64,000 nt of DNA from Streptomyces lydicus (GTDB taxonomy: Bacteria > Actinomycetota > Actinomycetes > Streptomycetales > Streptomycetaceae): contig NZ_RDTE01000003.1 of assembly GCF_004125265.1 (NCBI RefSeq), positions 8,370,001-8,434,000 of the forward strand. The letters run 5' to 3'. The stretch's first letter is position 1; every line of letters begins with the position of its first letter. Below the pieces are notes generated by a model, which saw only the letters and a list, made by a program, of their open reading frames with translations, was not told the origin of the DNA and did not search any database. The position numbers were made by a program, and so were the translations under genes. Shown here piece by piece: positions 16,469 to 24,984 of this stretch.

Positions 16469-18144
16469 CTGCGCAGCGAGGTGGTGTCGGTGTCCAGGGG
16501 CCCTCTGGTCACCGGCGCGGGGCCGGCGGCGGGCGGCGGCGGGCCGGGCAGCTGCGGCGGCGGTGCCACGGCGGCGCGGCCGCGGCTCCGGCCGTGCTTG
16601 CGGTGGGTGGGCCCGCCGTCCGTCAGCCGGCGCAGCGACGGCCCGTGGCTGCCCTTGTCCAGGACGGCGCCCAGGATGTGCCCGCCGGCCGTGGTGATCA
16701 GCTCCCACACCCGGTCCAGATCGTCCCGGCGCACCTCGTTCATATCGCACACCACCACGACGCCCGCGGCCTGCTTGGCGACGGCCAGCCCGTCCGCATG
16801 CGAGAGCAGCGGCCCCGTGATGACCACGACGTTCTCGTTCGGCCCGGACGGAGTGTCGAGCAGCCGGGCGAACTGCGGAGAGGACAGCGTGCGCGCCGGG
16901 TTGGGGACCTCCCGGCCGGGCAGCAGATCGAACCGCCCGTCGACGCCCGCGTCCACGGCGAGCCGTTCGCCGTCCGCCCAGCTGCCCGGCACCGGACGGC
17001 CGTGGCCGGGGTGCACCGGCAGCCGCTGGGCGAGCCGGGGGGTGCGCAGATCGGCCTCGACCAGCAGGATGTCGTTGCCGATCTCGGCGAACGCACCGGC
17101 CAGGTTGACCGCGACCGACACGGCGTCCGCGTTCTCCCGGGGGGCGACGATCAGCAGACTGCCCCGCCCGGCGAACCGCTGGTCGTGCACCAGCCGGAAG
17201 GCGATGGTGCGGTAGGCCTCCGCGCGGTTGCCGCGGCCGCTCCGGCCGACCTCCAGCAGCTCCGTTCCCCCCTGCCGGCGCGGCAGGATGCCGAGCACCG
17301 GCGCCCGCAGGTTGTCCTGCACATCCGCCACCGACCGGACCCGCGGTTCCAGCACCGAGCGGACCCAGGCCGCCAGGATGCCCAGCACCAGCCCGATCAC
17401 GGCGCCCGCCAGCAGCAGTACGACGAGACCGGGACTGGACGGGAAGGCGGGCGGATCACCCTTGCGGACGATGTCGCCGGGCGTGGTGTCGAGGGACTTC
17501 AGACTGGAGATCCGGCCCTGCAGATCCGCTATCTCCGAGACCAGGTTGCTGCGCTCGGACTCATCGGTGGCCCGGCCCGAACCGCTCGCCCCCGCGATCC
17601 GCCGGTCCAGCACCTTGCGCTGCTCCTGAAGCGGCTTCAGTTCCTCGCCGAGCTTGCTGACGGTCTTGTCGATCCGCTGGGTCGCGGCGTCCTGACGGTA
17701 GTCGAGGTACGCATGCACAAAGGCGTTGACCAGCGCCGACGCCCGGTCGGCGGTGTCCGCGCTGTACTCGAACATCAGGGTCTGGGTCTCGGGCGGATTG
17801 CTCACCCGCAGATCGCGCTGGAGCGTGGCCGGGTCGGTGTCCAGCTTGAGGGCCTTGGCCGCACCGGCCGCGACCGACGCGCTCTGGGCGATCTGCCGCT
17901 CGGTGCCCATGCTGATCTGCTTGTCCACCGAGACACCGCCGGCCTCGAAGGGCGCCGTGCTGATCGCATGCACCACCACCTCACCCGTCGCCGTGTACGT
18001 CGAGCCGCCCAGCAGGGACACGGCGGCGCCGCCGAGCATGCCCAGCACCAGCCCGAGTACCAGCAAAGCGCGATAGCGGAGGAGCTGGCGCAGCTGGTCG
18101 CGGATCTGGTCCGGCTCCTCCGCGGGCTCGTCGAAGACGCTCAC
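16465..18144 (-). CDS. Wzz-type chain-length protein fused to a degenerate BY-kinase-like domain
   Basis: 559 aa from GTG 18144, with AGGAGG upstream and a GTGA overlap with the polymerase stop. TM1 spans about residues 26-46 and TM2 about 245-268, flanking a Wzz periplasmic domain with a coiled-coil part (VSKLGEELKPLQEQRKVLD). The cytoplasmic half resembles bacterial tyrosine kinase/CpsD: AEAYRTIAFRL, a P-loop position reading APRENADAVSVAVNLA, and the Walker-A' LLVEADLRTPRL. The GKST of the P-loop is missing, and the tail is proline-rich with no tyrosine cluster. It probably sets chain length without kinase activity. Confidence 0.85.
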   Translation of the reverse strand: MSVFDEPAEEPDQIRDQLRQLLRYRALLVLGLVLGMLGGAAVSLLGGSTYTATGEVVVHAISTAPFEAGGVSVDKQISMGTERQIAQSASVAAGAAKALKLDTDPATLQRDLRVSNPPETQTLMFEYSADTADRASALVNAFVHAYLDYRQDAATQRIDKTVSKLGEELKPLQEQRKVLDRRIAGASGSGRATDESERSNLVSEIADLQGRISSLKSLDTTPGDIVRKGDPPAFPSSPGLVVLLLAGAVIGLVLGILAAWVRSVLEPRVRSVADVQDNLRAPVLGILPRRQGGTELLEVGRSGRGNRAEAYRTIAFRLVHDQRFAGRGSLLIVAPRENADAVSVAVNLAGAFAEIGNDILLVEADLRTPRLAQRLPVHPGHGRPVPGSWADGERLAVDAGVDGRFDLLPGREVPNPARTLSSPQFARLLDTPSGPNENVVVITGPLLSHADGLAVAKQAAGVVVVCDMNEVRRDDLDRVWELITTAGGHILGAVLDKGSHGPSLRRLTDGGPTHRKHGRSRGRAAVAPPPQLPGPPPPAAGPAPVTRGPLDTDTTSLRR

Positions 18145-19646
18145 GTACGTGCTCCTCCTGTGGGTTGAGGTGAGGTGACCCGGTGCGCCGGGGATGCCGG
18201 TGCGCACACGGACTCCTGCGCGGCCGGCGGCAGAGTCCGCCGTCCCGCCTTACGGGTGATCAGTAGGGGGATGCACACCAGCAGCGCCAGCGGGCCCACG
18301 ATGGCCATCAGACTGCCGCGCAGCAGCACCAGCTGGTAGAAGCCGAAGGCGGGCACCAGCAGCGCCGCGACGGTGCCCCGGCGCCGCCGCAGCCGGTGCC
18401 GGAGGAGGTCGATGCGCCGCCCCACCGCGCCGACCAGACCGAAGACCGCGATGACCGAAGGGAAACCGGCCCACATATAGGTCTCGACCCACAGCGGCGC
18501 GGACAGATTGGTGAAGGTGTAGCCCGCGTGCCGGGCGAGCAGGATGCCCGCGTCGTCGGGCTTGCCGGACCATACGGCGCGCGGCACGAAGAACAGCGGC
18601 GGGCCCAGCGCCGCCGTCGGGGTGAAGCCATGGGTGCGGACGTAATCCACACCCGTCTCGATCTGCTGGAACGCGTCATAGTCGCCGTTGCCGGTGAACT
18701 GCTCGGCGAGCGAGACCACATGGACCGGTTCCCGCTTGTCGTAGCGGAAGTAGTCGCTGTACGGGAAGACCACCAGCACCACCGCCGCCACGGCCGCCGC
18801 ACCGAAGCGGAAGGCGCGCGGCCCCCGCAGCCAGGACGCGCTGAAGACCAGCGCCAGCAGCACCGTGCCGGCCCAGAAACGCGGCTGGCTGATGGGGTTG
18901 TTGACCACGACGTTCACCGCGATCAGCAGCGGCAGCAGCAGCCACCGTAATCCGCGCAGCGTCCGGTCCCCCTCGGAGAACCGCGGTACGTGCACCAGCG
19001 CCACCAGCGCCCAGAACGCCGGTACCGACAGCGCCCAGGCCGCCATGGCGCGGTCCGCCGAACCGGCCGGTTCCGCCGCTGCCGCCGCCTCGTTGGCCGC
19101 CTGCCGGCTCAGGAAGAACGCCGATAACCCGCCCTGACCGGGGATGAGCACGACGGCCAGCAACAGTGCCAGGCCGCACAGCAGCAGCACCCGCACCGGT
19201 GACAGCCGTCGGGCCAGGAGCGGTTCGAGGACCACGGAGGAGCGCGCCGACCGCCAGGACGCCAGCGCCGAGCCCGCGCTGTAGGCCAGAAGTCCCGTCT
19301 CCACCACGGCCGTTGTCACGAAGGCGGTGTTCGCGTCGACCATGAACCCCCGCGGATACGCATCCGTCGCGAGCATGGCCAGCGGCGCGAGGCCCAGCCA
19401 GACGTACGCGAAGAGCCAGAAACCGAAGGCGACCACCCTGGCCCGGACATCCGTCAGCACCCGGGCCAGCGCCCCACCGGTGTGCAGCACCACCACGCAC
19501 TGCACGGCGAGCGCGGCGCCGAAGCGGGCGTCCGTCGACTGCAGGATCAGCACCGGCAGCAGCACCACCAGCAGCAGCGCCCAGCAGCACAGCGCGGCGA
19601 TGCCGCGCACCGGTGCCTCGGCACCCGGACGCTTCCCGTACGTCAT
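18141..19646 (-). CDS. O-antigen/exopolysaccharide polymerase-like membrane protein (Wzy-type)
   Basis: 501 aa with 10 or more membrane spans and a large loop around FPYSDYFRYDKREPVHVVSL, consistent with Wzy-type polymerases, which share little sequence. ATG 19646 follows GGAGG at 7 nt; the ORF upstream of it lacks a ribosome site. First gene of the coupled leftward operon polymerase, chain-length protein, flippase, and divergent from a glycosyltransferase. Role inferred from topology and neighbours. Confidence 0.75.
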   Translation of the reverse strand: MTYGKRPGAEAPVRGIAALCCWALLLVVLLPVLILQSTDARFGAALAVQCVVVLHTGGALARVLTDVRARVVAFGFWLFAYVWLGLAPLAMLATDAYPRGFMVDANTAFVTTAVVETGLLAYSAGSALASWRSARSSVVLEPLLARRLSPVRVLLLCGLALLLAVVLIPGQGGLSAFFLSRQAANEAAAAAEPAGSADRAMAAWALSVPAFWALVALVHVPRFSEGDRTLRGLRWLLLPLLIAVNVVVNNPISQPRFWAGTVLLALVFSASWLRGPRAFRFGAAAVAAVVLVVFPYSDYFRYDKREPVHVVSLAEQFTGNGDYDAFQQIETGVDYVRTHGFTPTAALGPPLFFVPRAVWSGKPDDAGILLARHAGYTFTNLSAPLWVETYMWAGFPSVIAVFGLVGAVGRRIDLLRHRLRRRRGTVAALLVPAFGFYQLVLLRGSLMAIVGPLALLVCIPLLITRKAGRRTLPPAAQESVCAPASPAHRVTSPQPTGGART

Positions 19647-19799
19647 CGACCCACCTCCCCCCAACTCCCCACCAGCGATCACAATCTAAGGGACATCGGG
19701 AAAACAAGGTCGCCTTCGGGACACAATCGCAACCCAATTCACAGCCCGCGGGCCCCGGCGGGCTCCTACGATGACCGCACATCCTGAGGGGGGCCAGTC
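19647..19799. promoter_or_regulatory. divergent promoter region of polymerase and glycosyltransferase genes
   Basis: A 153-bp gap between divergent starts contains the only low-GC stretch of this part (about 19676-19745) and must hold promoters for both directions. No clear palindrome was found. Confidence 0.45.
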
Positions 19800-21041
19800 T
19801 TGGAAGACTCGTTTGCGGGCCGGTGCGTGCTGGTGGTCTCGACCAACTACGCGCCCGAACACACCGGCATAGGGCCGTACTCGACACAGATAGCCGAGCA
19901 TATGGCCGCATCCGGCGCCGACACCCATGTCCTCGCGGGCATGCCGCACTACCCGGCCTGGCGGGTGGCGGAGGGGTACCGCGGCCGGTGGCGGATACGG
20001 GAGCGCCGCGGCGGGGTCACGGTGCACCGCCGGCGCCACACCGTACCGCCGCGCCAGACCGCCCTGCGCCGCGCGCTGTTCGAGGCCAGCATCCTGGCGC
20101 ACGGCGCCGTGGCACCACCGCGTATCCGTCCCGACGTGGTGCTCACCCAGATGCCCAGTCTGGCCGGGGGAGTGCTGGGCGGGCGCCTCGCGCGGCGGGC
20201 GGGGGTGCCCCATGTCGTCATCGTCCAGGACCTGATGGGGGCCGCCGCCGAACAGAGCGGTATCCAGGGCGGTGGCCGGGCCGCCGCCCTCGCCGGAGCG
20301 GTGGAGGCCAGGGTCCTGCGGGGGGCGGCCGTCGTCGGGGTGGTGCACGAGTCGTTCGTGGACCGGGTCACGGCGATGGGCGTGCCGCGCGCCCGGGTGC
20401 AGGTGGTGCCCAACTGGACGCATGTGGAGGGCCCGAGCGGCGACCGGGAACGGACCCGGGCCCGGCTGGGCTGGTCCGAGAAGGAGACCGTGGTGCTGCA
20501 CGCCGGCAACATGGGCCTCAAGCAGGGACTGGAGGTACTGGTCGAGGCCGCCCGGCTCGCCGACCAGGAAGCCGCGCCGGTACGGATCGTGCTGATGGGC
20601 GACGGCAACCAGCGCGCGCACCTGCAGCGGCTCGCCGCGGGCGTCTCCTCGCTGTCCTTCCTGCCACCCGCCGACACCGCGGAGTTCCCCGAGGTGCTGG
20701 CCGCCGCCGATGTGCTGGCGGTGACCCAGAAGGCCTCCGTGCTGGACATGAGCCTGCCGTCCAAGCTCACCTCGTACTTCATGACGGGCCGGCCGGTGAT
20801 CGCGTCGGTGGCCGCCGAAGGGGGCACCGCCCAGGAGGTGCTGCGTGCGGGCGCCGGGTCGGTGATCGCACCGGAGGACCCGAAGGCGCTGCTGGCGGAG
20901 GTCCGGGCGCTCGCCGACGACCCTGCGCGGGCGGCCCGGCTCGGAGCCCGCGGTCCGGAGTACGTCGAGCAGCGGCTGAGCAGCCGGGCAGGGCTGGAGC
21001 GGATCATGGCGCTGCTGCGGACCGCGAAGGCCGGGCGGTAG
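19800..21041 (+). CDS. GT4 family glycosyltransferase (WbuB-like)
   Basis: 413 aa, GT-B fold. The N-terminal STNYAPEHTGIGPYSTQIAEHM motif resembles WbuB/WcaI enzymes. The C-terminal nucleotide-sugar half has VVLHAGNMGLKQGLEVLVEA and a donor-site region SLPSKLTSYFMTGRPVIA. It starts at TTG 19800 with GAGGGGGG about 7 nt upstream; no ATG/GTG of comparable context precedes the Rossmann strand. It probably adds a sugar to the lipid-linked repeat unit. Sugar and linkage unknown. Ends 4 bp before a large hairpin terminator. Confidence 0.87.
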   Translation: MEDSFAGRCVLVVSTNYAPEHTGIGPYSTQIAEHMAASGADTHVLAGMPHYPAWRVAEGYRGRWRIRERRGGVTVHRRRHTVPPRQTALRRALFEASILAHGAVAPPRIRPDVVLTQMPSLAGGVLGGRLARRAGVPHVVIVQDLMGAAAEQSGIQGGGRAAALAGAVEARVLRGAAVVGVVHESFVDRVTAMGVPRARVQVVPNWTHVEGPSGDRERTRARLGWSEKETVVLHAGNMGLKQGLEVLVEAARLADQEAAPVRIVLMGDGNQRAHLQRLAAGVSSLSFLPPADTAEFPEVLAAADVLAVTQKASVLDMSLPSKLTSYFMTGRPVIASVAAEGGTAQEVLRAGAGSVIAPEDPKALLAEVRALADDPARAARLGARGPEYVEQRLSSRAGLERIMALLRTAKAGR

Positions 21042-21045
21042 CCGC

Positions 21046-21078
21046 GGGCGGCGGGGACGGTGTCCGTCCCCGCCGCCC
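21046..21078. terminator. 15-bp perfect stem bidirectional terminator
   Basis: The arms GGGCGGCGGGGACGG and CCGTCCCCGCCGCCC are exact complements around a TGT loop, exactly filling the 41-bp gap between two convergent glycosyltransferase genes. Confidence 0.85.
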
Positions 21079-21082
21079 CCGA

Positions 21083-22207
21083 TCACCTGGCGCCGGGCCG
21101 GGCGAGCGAGCCGTACAGCTCCGCCAGCCGGTCGGCCACGGCCGCCAGCGAGAACTCCGCCTCGACGGCCTCCCGGCCCGCGCGGGTCACGCGCTCCCGC
21201 AACGGGGGGTCCTCCAGGAGTCGCAGCACCGCATCCGCCAGCTCTTCCGGCGAACCGTCGGTCACCAGAGCGGCCTCGCGCCGCTCAAGGGCCGGGGCGA
21301 TACCGCAGCTGTCCGTACAGACCACCGGCGTGCCCACCGCCAAGGACTCCAGCACGCTCATCGGGAACGGTTCGTCGACGCTGGGCAGGACGTACACGGT
21401 GGCCCGTGCGGTCCGCCGCACGGCGGCGTCGTGATCGAGGGCCCCGCCGTACGTCACCACCTCGCCGAGTCCTTCCCCGGCGATCAGCCGCCGGACCTCC
21501 GCGAGCCGCCCCTCGTCCGAACCGTGCAGGGTGAAGGACACCTCGGGCCGCTTGCGGTGCACCAGCGCCGCCATCCGTACGAAGGCCTCGGGCCGTTTGC
21601 GGCTCTGCAGGCGGGCGAGGAACAGCACATCGGCCGCGCCCCGCTCCCCGTCGCCGGGCCGGGTACGCACTCCGTTGGGGAGCCTGACCAGGCGCGGGCC
21701 GCGCGGCCCCAGCACCTGCCGCAGCCCGGCCTCCTCCTCGTCGGTGAGCACCAGTGCCGCCGCCGACCGGCGCAGCAGCGGGACATACACCCGGTCGAAG
21801 AGCCGGGCCACCACCGAGCCGCGCGGCTGGACCATGCCGTGGGTCTGCACCACGAAGGGGCGGCGGCGCATCACGGCCACGACGAGCGCGGCCAGCGAGA
21901 CCAGATCACGCCCGGCGTGCAGATGCAGCGCCTCGGACCGGCCGACGCTCCGCCAGAGCAGCGGCAGCAGCCCCGGGTGGAACAGGCCGAGGAACCCCTG
22001 CCCCGGCACCAGGGTGCGGGCCGGCCGGGCCCGGAGCGGTACTCCGTCCACGGACCGCGGGGGCGCGCCCCGTCCCCGCCACAGCGAGACCAGCTCCACC
22101 GCGTGGCCGCGCGAGGCCAGCTCGCCCAGCTGTCCGGTGGCCACGCTCACCGGGCCGCCGTACGCCCCGTCGTCGCTGACCAGGGTCACGACATGGGTGA
22201 CCCTCAT
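21083..22207 (-). CDS. GT4 family glycosyltransferase
   Basis: 374 aa from ATG 22207, coupled to the acetyltransferase stop (ATGA). GT-B architecture: N-terminal MRVTHVVTLVSDDGAYGGP, then LHLHAGRD. The C-terminal donor half has VLFLARLQSRKRPEAFVRM and the E-x7-E region EPFPMSVLESLAVGTPVVCT. It is the last gene of the gmd, acetyltransferase, glycosyltransferase operon, so it may transfer fucose or another sugar of the repeat. The specificity is inference. Confidence 0.87.
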   Translation of the reverse strand: MRVTHVVTLVSDDGAYGGPVSVATGQLGELASRGHAVELVSLWRGRGAPPRSVDGVPLRARPARTLVPGQGFLGLFHPGLLPLLWRSVGRSEALHLHAGRDLVSLAALVVAVMRRRPFVVQTHGMVQPRGSVVARLFDRVYVPLLRRSAAALVLTDEEEAGLRQVLGPRGPRLVRLPNGVRTRPGDGERGAADVLFLARLQSRKRPEAFVRMAALVHRKRPEVSFTLHGSDEGRLAEVRRLIAGEGLGEVVTYGGALDHDAAVRRTARATVYVLPSVDEPFPMSVLESLAVGTPVVCTDSCGIAPALERREAALVTDGSPEELADAVLRLLEDPPLRERVTRAGREAVEAEFSLAAVADRLAELYGSLARPGAR

Positions 22208-22776
22208 ACCGCACCCCCGGTGGTGTGCACGGCCCCCGGAGGCACATCGCGGTGGGCCACCGCACCGGCGCCGACCACCGCGCCCGCCCCGACGGTGACA
22301 CCGCGCAGCACCATGGCGCGGGCGGCCACCCAGGACCCCTCCGCCAGATGGATCGGCGCATTGTCGAACTCGAAGGTGGGCGAGCGCCGTTGATGGCTTC
22401 CGGTGCACAGCACGGCGCCCTGGGACACACAGACGTCACTGGCGATGCTGATCGGCTCCAGGTTGATCAGCCAGGAGTCCTCACCGAGCCAGACGTCGTC
22501 GCCGACCGTCAGTTTCCACGGCCACTGCACCCGCACCCGGTGCCGTATCAGCACCCGGTCGCCGACGCGGGCGCCGAAGGCCCGTAGCAGCCGGGGCCGC
22601 AGCCGCGGCGGGCACCACCACTTCATGAACACCAGGTTCAGCACGGCGAACCAGACGGCCTGGGTCAGCAGCCCCCGGCCCTTGTCATAACCGGCGCCGG
22701 TGAAACCCCGCAGCCGGCGGGCGGTGGCGGTGGCGCCAGCAGAGCGCGAGGTAGCAGAGGGAGACGTAGAGGTCAT
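22204..22776 (-). CDS. WcaF-like hexapeptide acyltransferase
   Basis: 190 aa. A left-handed beta-helix acyltransferase with hexapeptide turns such as VGDDVWLGEDSWLINLEPI and ASDVCVSQGAVLCTG, a catalytic-type His in GSHQRRSP, and VTVGAGAVVGAGAVAHRD. This matches colanic-acid WcaF/NodL-type O-acetyltransferases that modify sugars of exopolysaccharide repeat units. ATG 22776 overlaps the gmd stop (ATGA) and the stop overlaps the next glycosyltransferase. The N-terminal approx. 25 residues are Ser/Thr-rich. Confidence 0.87.
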   Translation of the reverse strand: MTSTSPSATSRSAGATATARRLRGFTGAGYDKGRGLLTQAVWFAVLNLVFMKWWCPPRLRPRLLRAFGARVGDRVLIRHRVRVQWPWKLTVGDDVWLGEDSWLINLEPISIASDVCVSQGAVLCTGSHQRRSPTFEFDNAPIHLAEGSWVAARAMVLRGVTVGAGAVVGAGAVAHRDVPPGAVHTTGGAV

Positions 22777-23786
22777 CGGTCCACCCGCACCCGGTGGCCG
22801 GAGAGCTCGTCCGCCAGCTGCCGCACGTCCGACTCGACCATGATCCGGGCGAGTTCGTCGAACTGCACCTTCGCCGACCAGTCCAGCAGACTCTTGGCCT
22901 TGGACGCGTCGCCGATGAGCGCGTCCACTTCGGAGGGGCGCTCGTACTTCGGGTCGAAGCGCACATAGCGCTCCCAGTCCAGCTCCACGGTGGCGAAGGC
23001 GGCCCGGAGGAAGTCGCGCACCGTCGCGGCCACACCGGTCGCCACCACGTAGTCGTCGGGCTCGTCCCGCTGGAGCATCAGCCACATGGCCTCCACGTAC
23101 TCCGGGGCGTAGCCCCAGTCGCGGACGGCGTCGAGGTTGCCCAGGTAGAGGTGTTCCTGCAGTCCCGCCTGGATGCGGGCCACCGCGCGGGTTATCTTGC
23201 GGGTGACGAAGGTTTCGCCCCGCCGCGGGCTCTCGTGGTTGAAGAGAATGCCGTTCACGCCGAACAGCCCGTACGCCTCGCGGTAGTTGACCGTGGACCA
23301 GTACGCCATCACCTTGGCGCAGCCGTACGGGCTGCGCGGGTGGAAGGGCGTCGCCTCGTTCTGCGGCGGCGGGGTGGCGCCGAACATCTCCGAGGACGAG
23401 GCCTGGTAGAGCCGGGTCTGCACCCCGCTGGCGCGAATGGCCTCCAGCAGCCGCACGGCGCCCAGCCCGGTCACATCGCCGGTGTACAGCGGAGCGTCGA
23501 AGGACACCCGGACATGGGACTGGGCGCCGAGGTTGTAGACCTCGTCGGGCTGCACATCCCGCAGCAGGTTCACCAGCGCGACCCCGTCCGAGAGGTCGCA
23601 GTGGTGCAGCATCAGTCTGCGGTCCGGGGTGTGCGGGTCCTGGTAAATGTGGTCGATCCGCTCGGTGTTGAAGCTCGACGAGCGTCGCATCAGCCCGTGC
23701 ACCTCATAGCCCTTGCCGAGCAGCAATTCGGCGAGATAAGAACCGTCCTGTCCGGTAATACCGGTGATAACCGCGGTTTTCGGCAT
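22773..23786 (-). CDS. gmd: GDP-mannose 4,6-dehydratase
   Basis: 337 aa, the normal length. Extended SDR with the nucleotide loop AVITGITGQDGSYLAELLL at residues about 4-22, SHVRVSFD, and the Y-x3-K pair in SPYGCAKVMAYW. The family-specific NHESPRRGETFVTRKI follows. It converts GDP-D-mannose to GDP-4-keto-6-deoxymannose. ATG 23786 sits 5 nt after GGGGGG. First gene of a leftward operon and divergent from fcl, the next enzyme in the pathway to GDP-L-fucose, which strongly supports a fucose-containing polymer. Confidence 0.95.
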   Translation of the reverse strand: MPKTAVITGITGQDGSYLAELLLGKGYEVHGLMRRSSSFNTERIDHIYQDPHTPDRRLMLHHCDLSDGVALVNLLRDVQPDEVYNLGAQSHVRVSFDAPLYTGDVTGLGAVRLLEAIRASGVQTRLYQASSSEMFGATPPPQNEATPFHPRSPYGCAKVMAYWSTVNYREAYGLFGVNGILFNHESPRRGETFVTRKITRAVARIQAGLQEHLYLGNLDAVRDWGYAPEYVEAMWLMLQRDEPDDYVVATGVAATVRDFLRAAFATVELDWERYVRFDPKYERPSEVDALIGDASKAKSLLDWSAKVQFDELARIMVESDVRQLADELSGHRVRVDR

Positions 23787-23910
23787 GGCTTCCCCCCACG
23801 AGAAGTGATGTACATCGGGATCGGTCGATCGGATTCCCACGCGCCGGCGGACCGCGGGGCGTGGACGCTACCCGCTCCGTGGTCGGTGGTCGAGAGCGGA
23901 GTGCAACAGA

Positions 23911-23924
23911 TATTTCCTGAAATA
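23911..23924. promoter_or_regulatory. palindrome in the gmd/fcl divergent promoter
   Basis: TATTTC-CT-GAAATA is a perfect inverted repeat in the 177-bp gap between the two GDP-fucose genes, in a locally AT-rich stretch. It could be an operator controlling both directions. Confidence 0.35.
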
Positions 23925-23963
23925 GCCGGTGGACGTATCGGGGTGACTGACACAATCCGCCCC

Positions 23964-24908
23964 ATGGATGACTTGCTGCCCACACCCGCCCGTGTCTTCG
24001 TCGCGGGCCACCGAGGCCTGGTGGGATCCGCCGTGGCCCGGCGGCTGACCGACCGGGGCTATGACGTGGTGACCCGTACGCACGCGGAGCTCGACCTGCG
24101 TGACGCCGATGCCACCGCGGAGTTCCTGCGCGCCACCCGTCCCGATGCCGTCGTCCTGGCGGCCGCCAAAGTCGGCGGAATCATGGCCAACAGCACCTAC
24201 CCCGTGCAGTTCCTGGAGGACAACCTCAGCATCCAGCTCAGCGTCATCGCCGGCGCGCACCACGCCGGGGTCCGCCGTCTGCTGTTCCTCGGATCGAGCT
24301 GTATCTACCCCAAGCACGCCGCGCAGCCGATCACCGAAGACGCCCTGCTCAGCGGGCCGTTGGAGCCCACCAACGAGGCGTATGCGATAGCCAAGATCGC
24401 CGGACTGGTCCAGATCCGCTCCTACCGCCGGCAGTACGGAGCCTCCTTCATCTCCGCCATGCCGACGAACCTCTACGGACCCGGCGACAACTTCGACCTG
24501 GAGACCTCGCACGTCCTGCCCGCGCTCATCCGCCGCTTCCACGAGGCGAAGGAGAAGGGGCAGGCGGAACTCACCCTCTGGGGTACCGGCACCCCGCTGC
24601 GCGAGTTCCTGCACGTCGACGACCTGGCCGCGGCCTGCGAGGTGCTGCTGCGCCGCTATGACGGCGAGGACACCGTCAATGTCGGCTGCGGCGAGGACCT
24701 GACCATCGCCGACCTCGCCTCCTGCGTCGCCTCCGTGGTGGGCTACGAGGGACGGATCACCTTCGACCCGTCCCGCCCCGACGGCACCCCGCGCAAGCTG
24801 CTCGACATCAGCAGGATGCGTGCACTGGGCTGGTCGCCCACCATCCCGCTGGCCGAGGGCATCGCCGGCACCTACCGGGCGTGGCAGGAGGAGGCGGCCC
24901 GGGTGTGA
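23964..24908 (+). CDS. fcl: GDP-L-fucose synthase (GDP-4-keto-6-deoxymannose epimerase/reductase)
   Basis: 314 aa, the usual size. N-terminal FVAGHRGLVGSAVARRL, LFLGSSCIYPKHA with the active-site Ser/Cys pair, YAIAKIAGL with the catalytic Tyr-Lys, and MPTNLYGPGDNFD are all diagnostic. It reduces the product of Gmd to GDP-L-fucose. ATG 23964 has no clear ribosome site and could be read as a leaderless or weak start; GTG 23943 in frame is an alternative. Its own promoter lies in the region shared with gmd. Confidence 0.94.
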   Translation: MDDLLPTPARVFVAGHRGLVGSAVARRLTDRGYDVVTRTHAELDLRDADATAEFLRATRPDAVVLAAAKVGGIMANSTYPVQFLEDNLSIQLSVIAGAHHAGVRRLLFLGSSCIYPKHAAQPITEDALLSGPLEPTNEAYAIAKIAGLVQIRSYRRQYGASFISAMPTNLYGPGDNFDLETSHVLPALIRRFHEAKEKGQAELTLWGTGTPLREFLHVDDLAAACEVLLRRYDGEDTVNVGCGEDLTIADLASCVASVVGYEGRITFDPSRPDGTPRKLLDISRMRALGWSPTIPLAEGIAGTYRAWQEEAARV

Positions 24909-24921
24909 GCGGGCCCGTCCC

Positions 24922-24972
24922 CCGGTGTGCGGCCGGCGCCCGCCCCTCGGCGGGGCGCCGGCCGCACACCGG
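24922..24972. terminator. 19-bp perfect stem bidirectional terminator
   Basis: Arms 24922-24940 and 24954-24972 are exact complements (CCGGTGTGCGGCCGGCGCC on the left), with a further small inner pairing. It separates convergent fcl and the sugar-phosphate transferase gene. Confidence 0.88.
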
Positions 24973-24984
24973 AGCCCTGTGTCC

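Noticed and set aside
15254..18168. Long rightward frames over the flippase and chain-length genes
   Set aside because: Composition is Arg/Gln/Pro-rich, with no start signal and no domain; the opposite strand encodes coupled membrane proteins.
22794..23963. Upstream extension of the fcl frame across gmd
   Set aside because: It is antisense to gmd, which has all family motifs; fcl family length fits the start at 23964.
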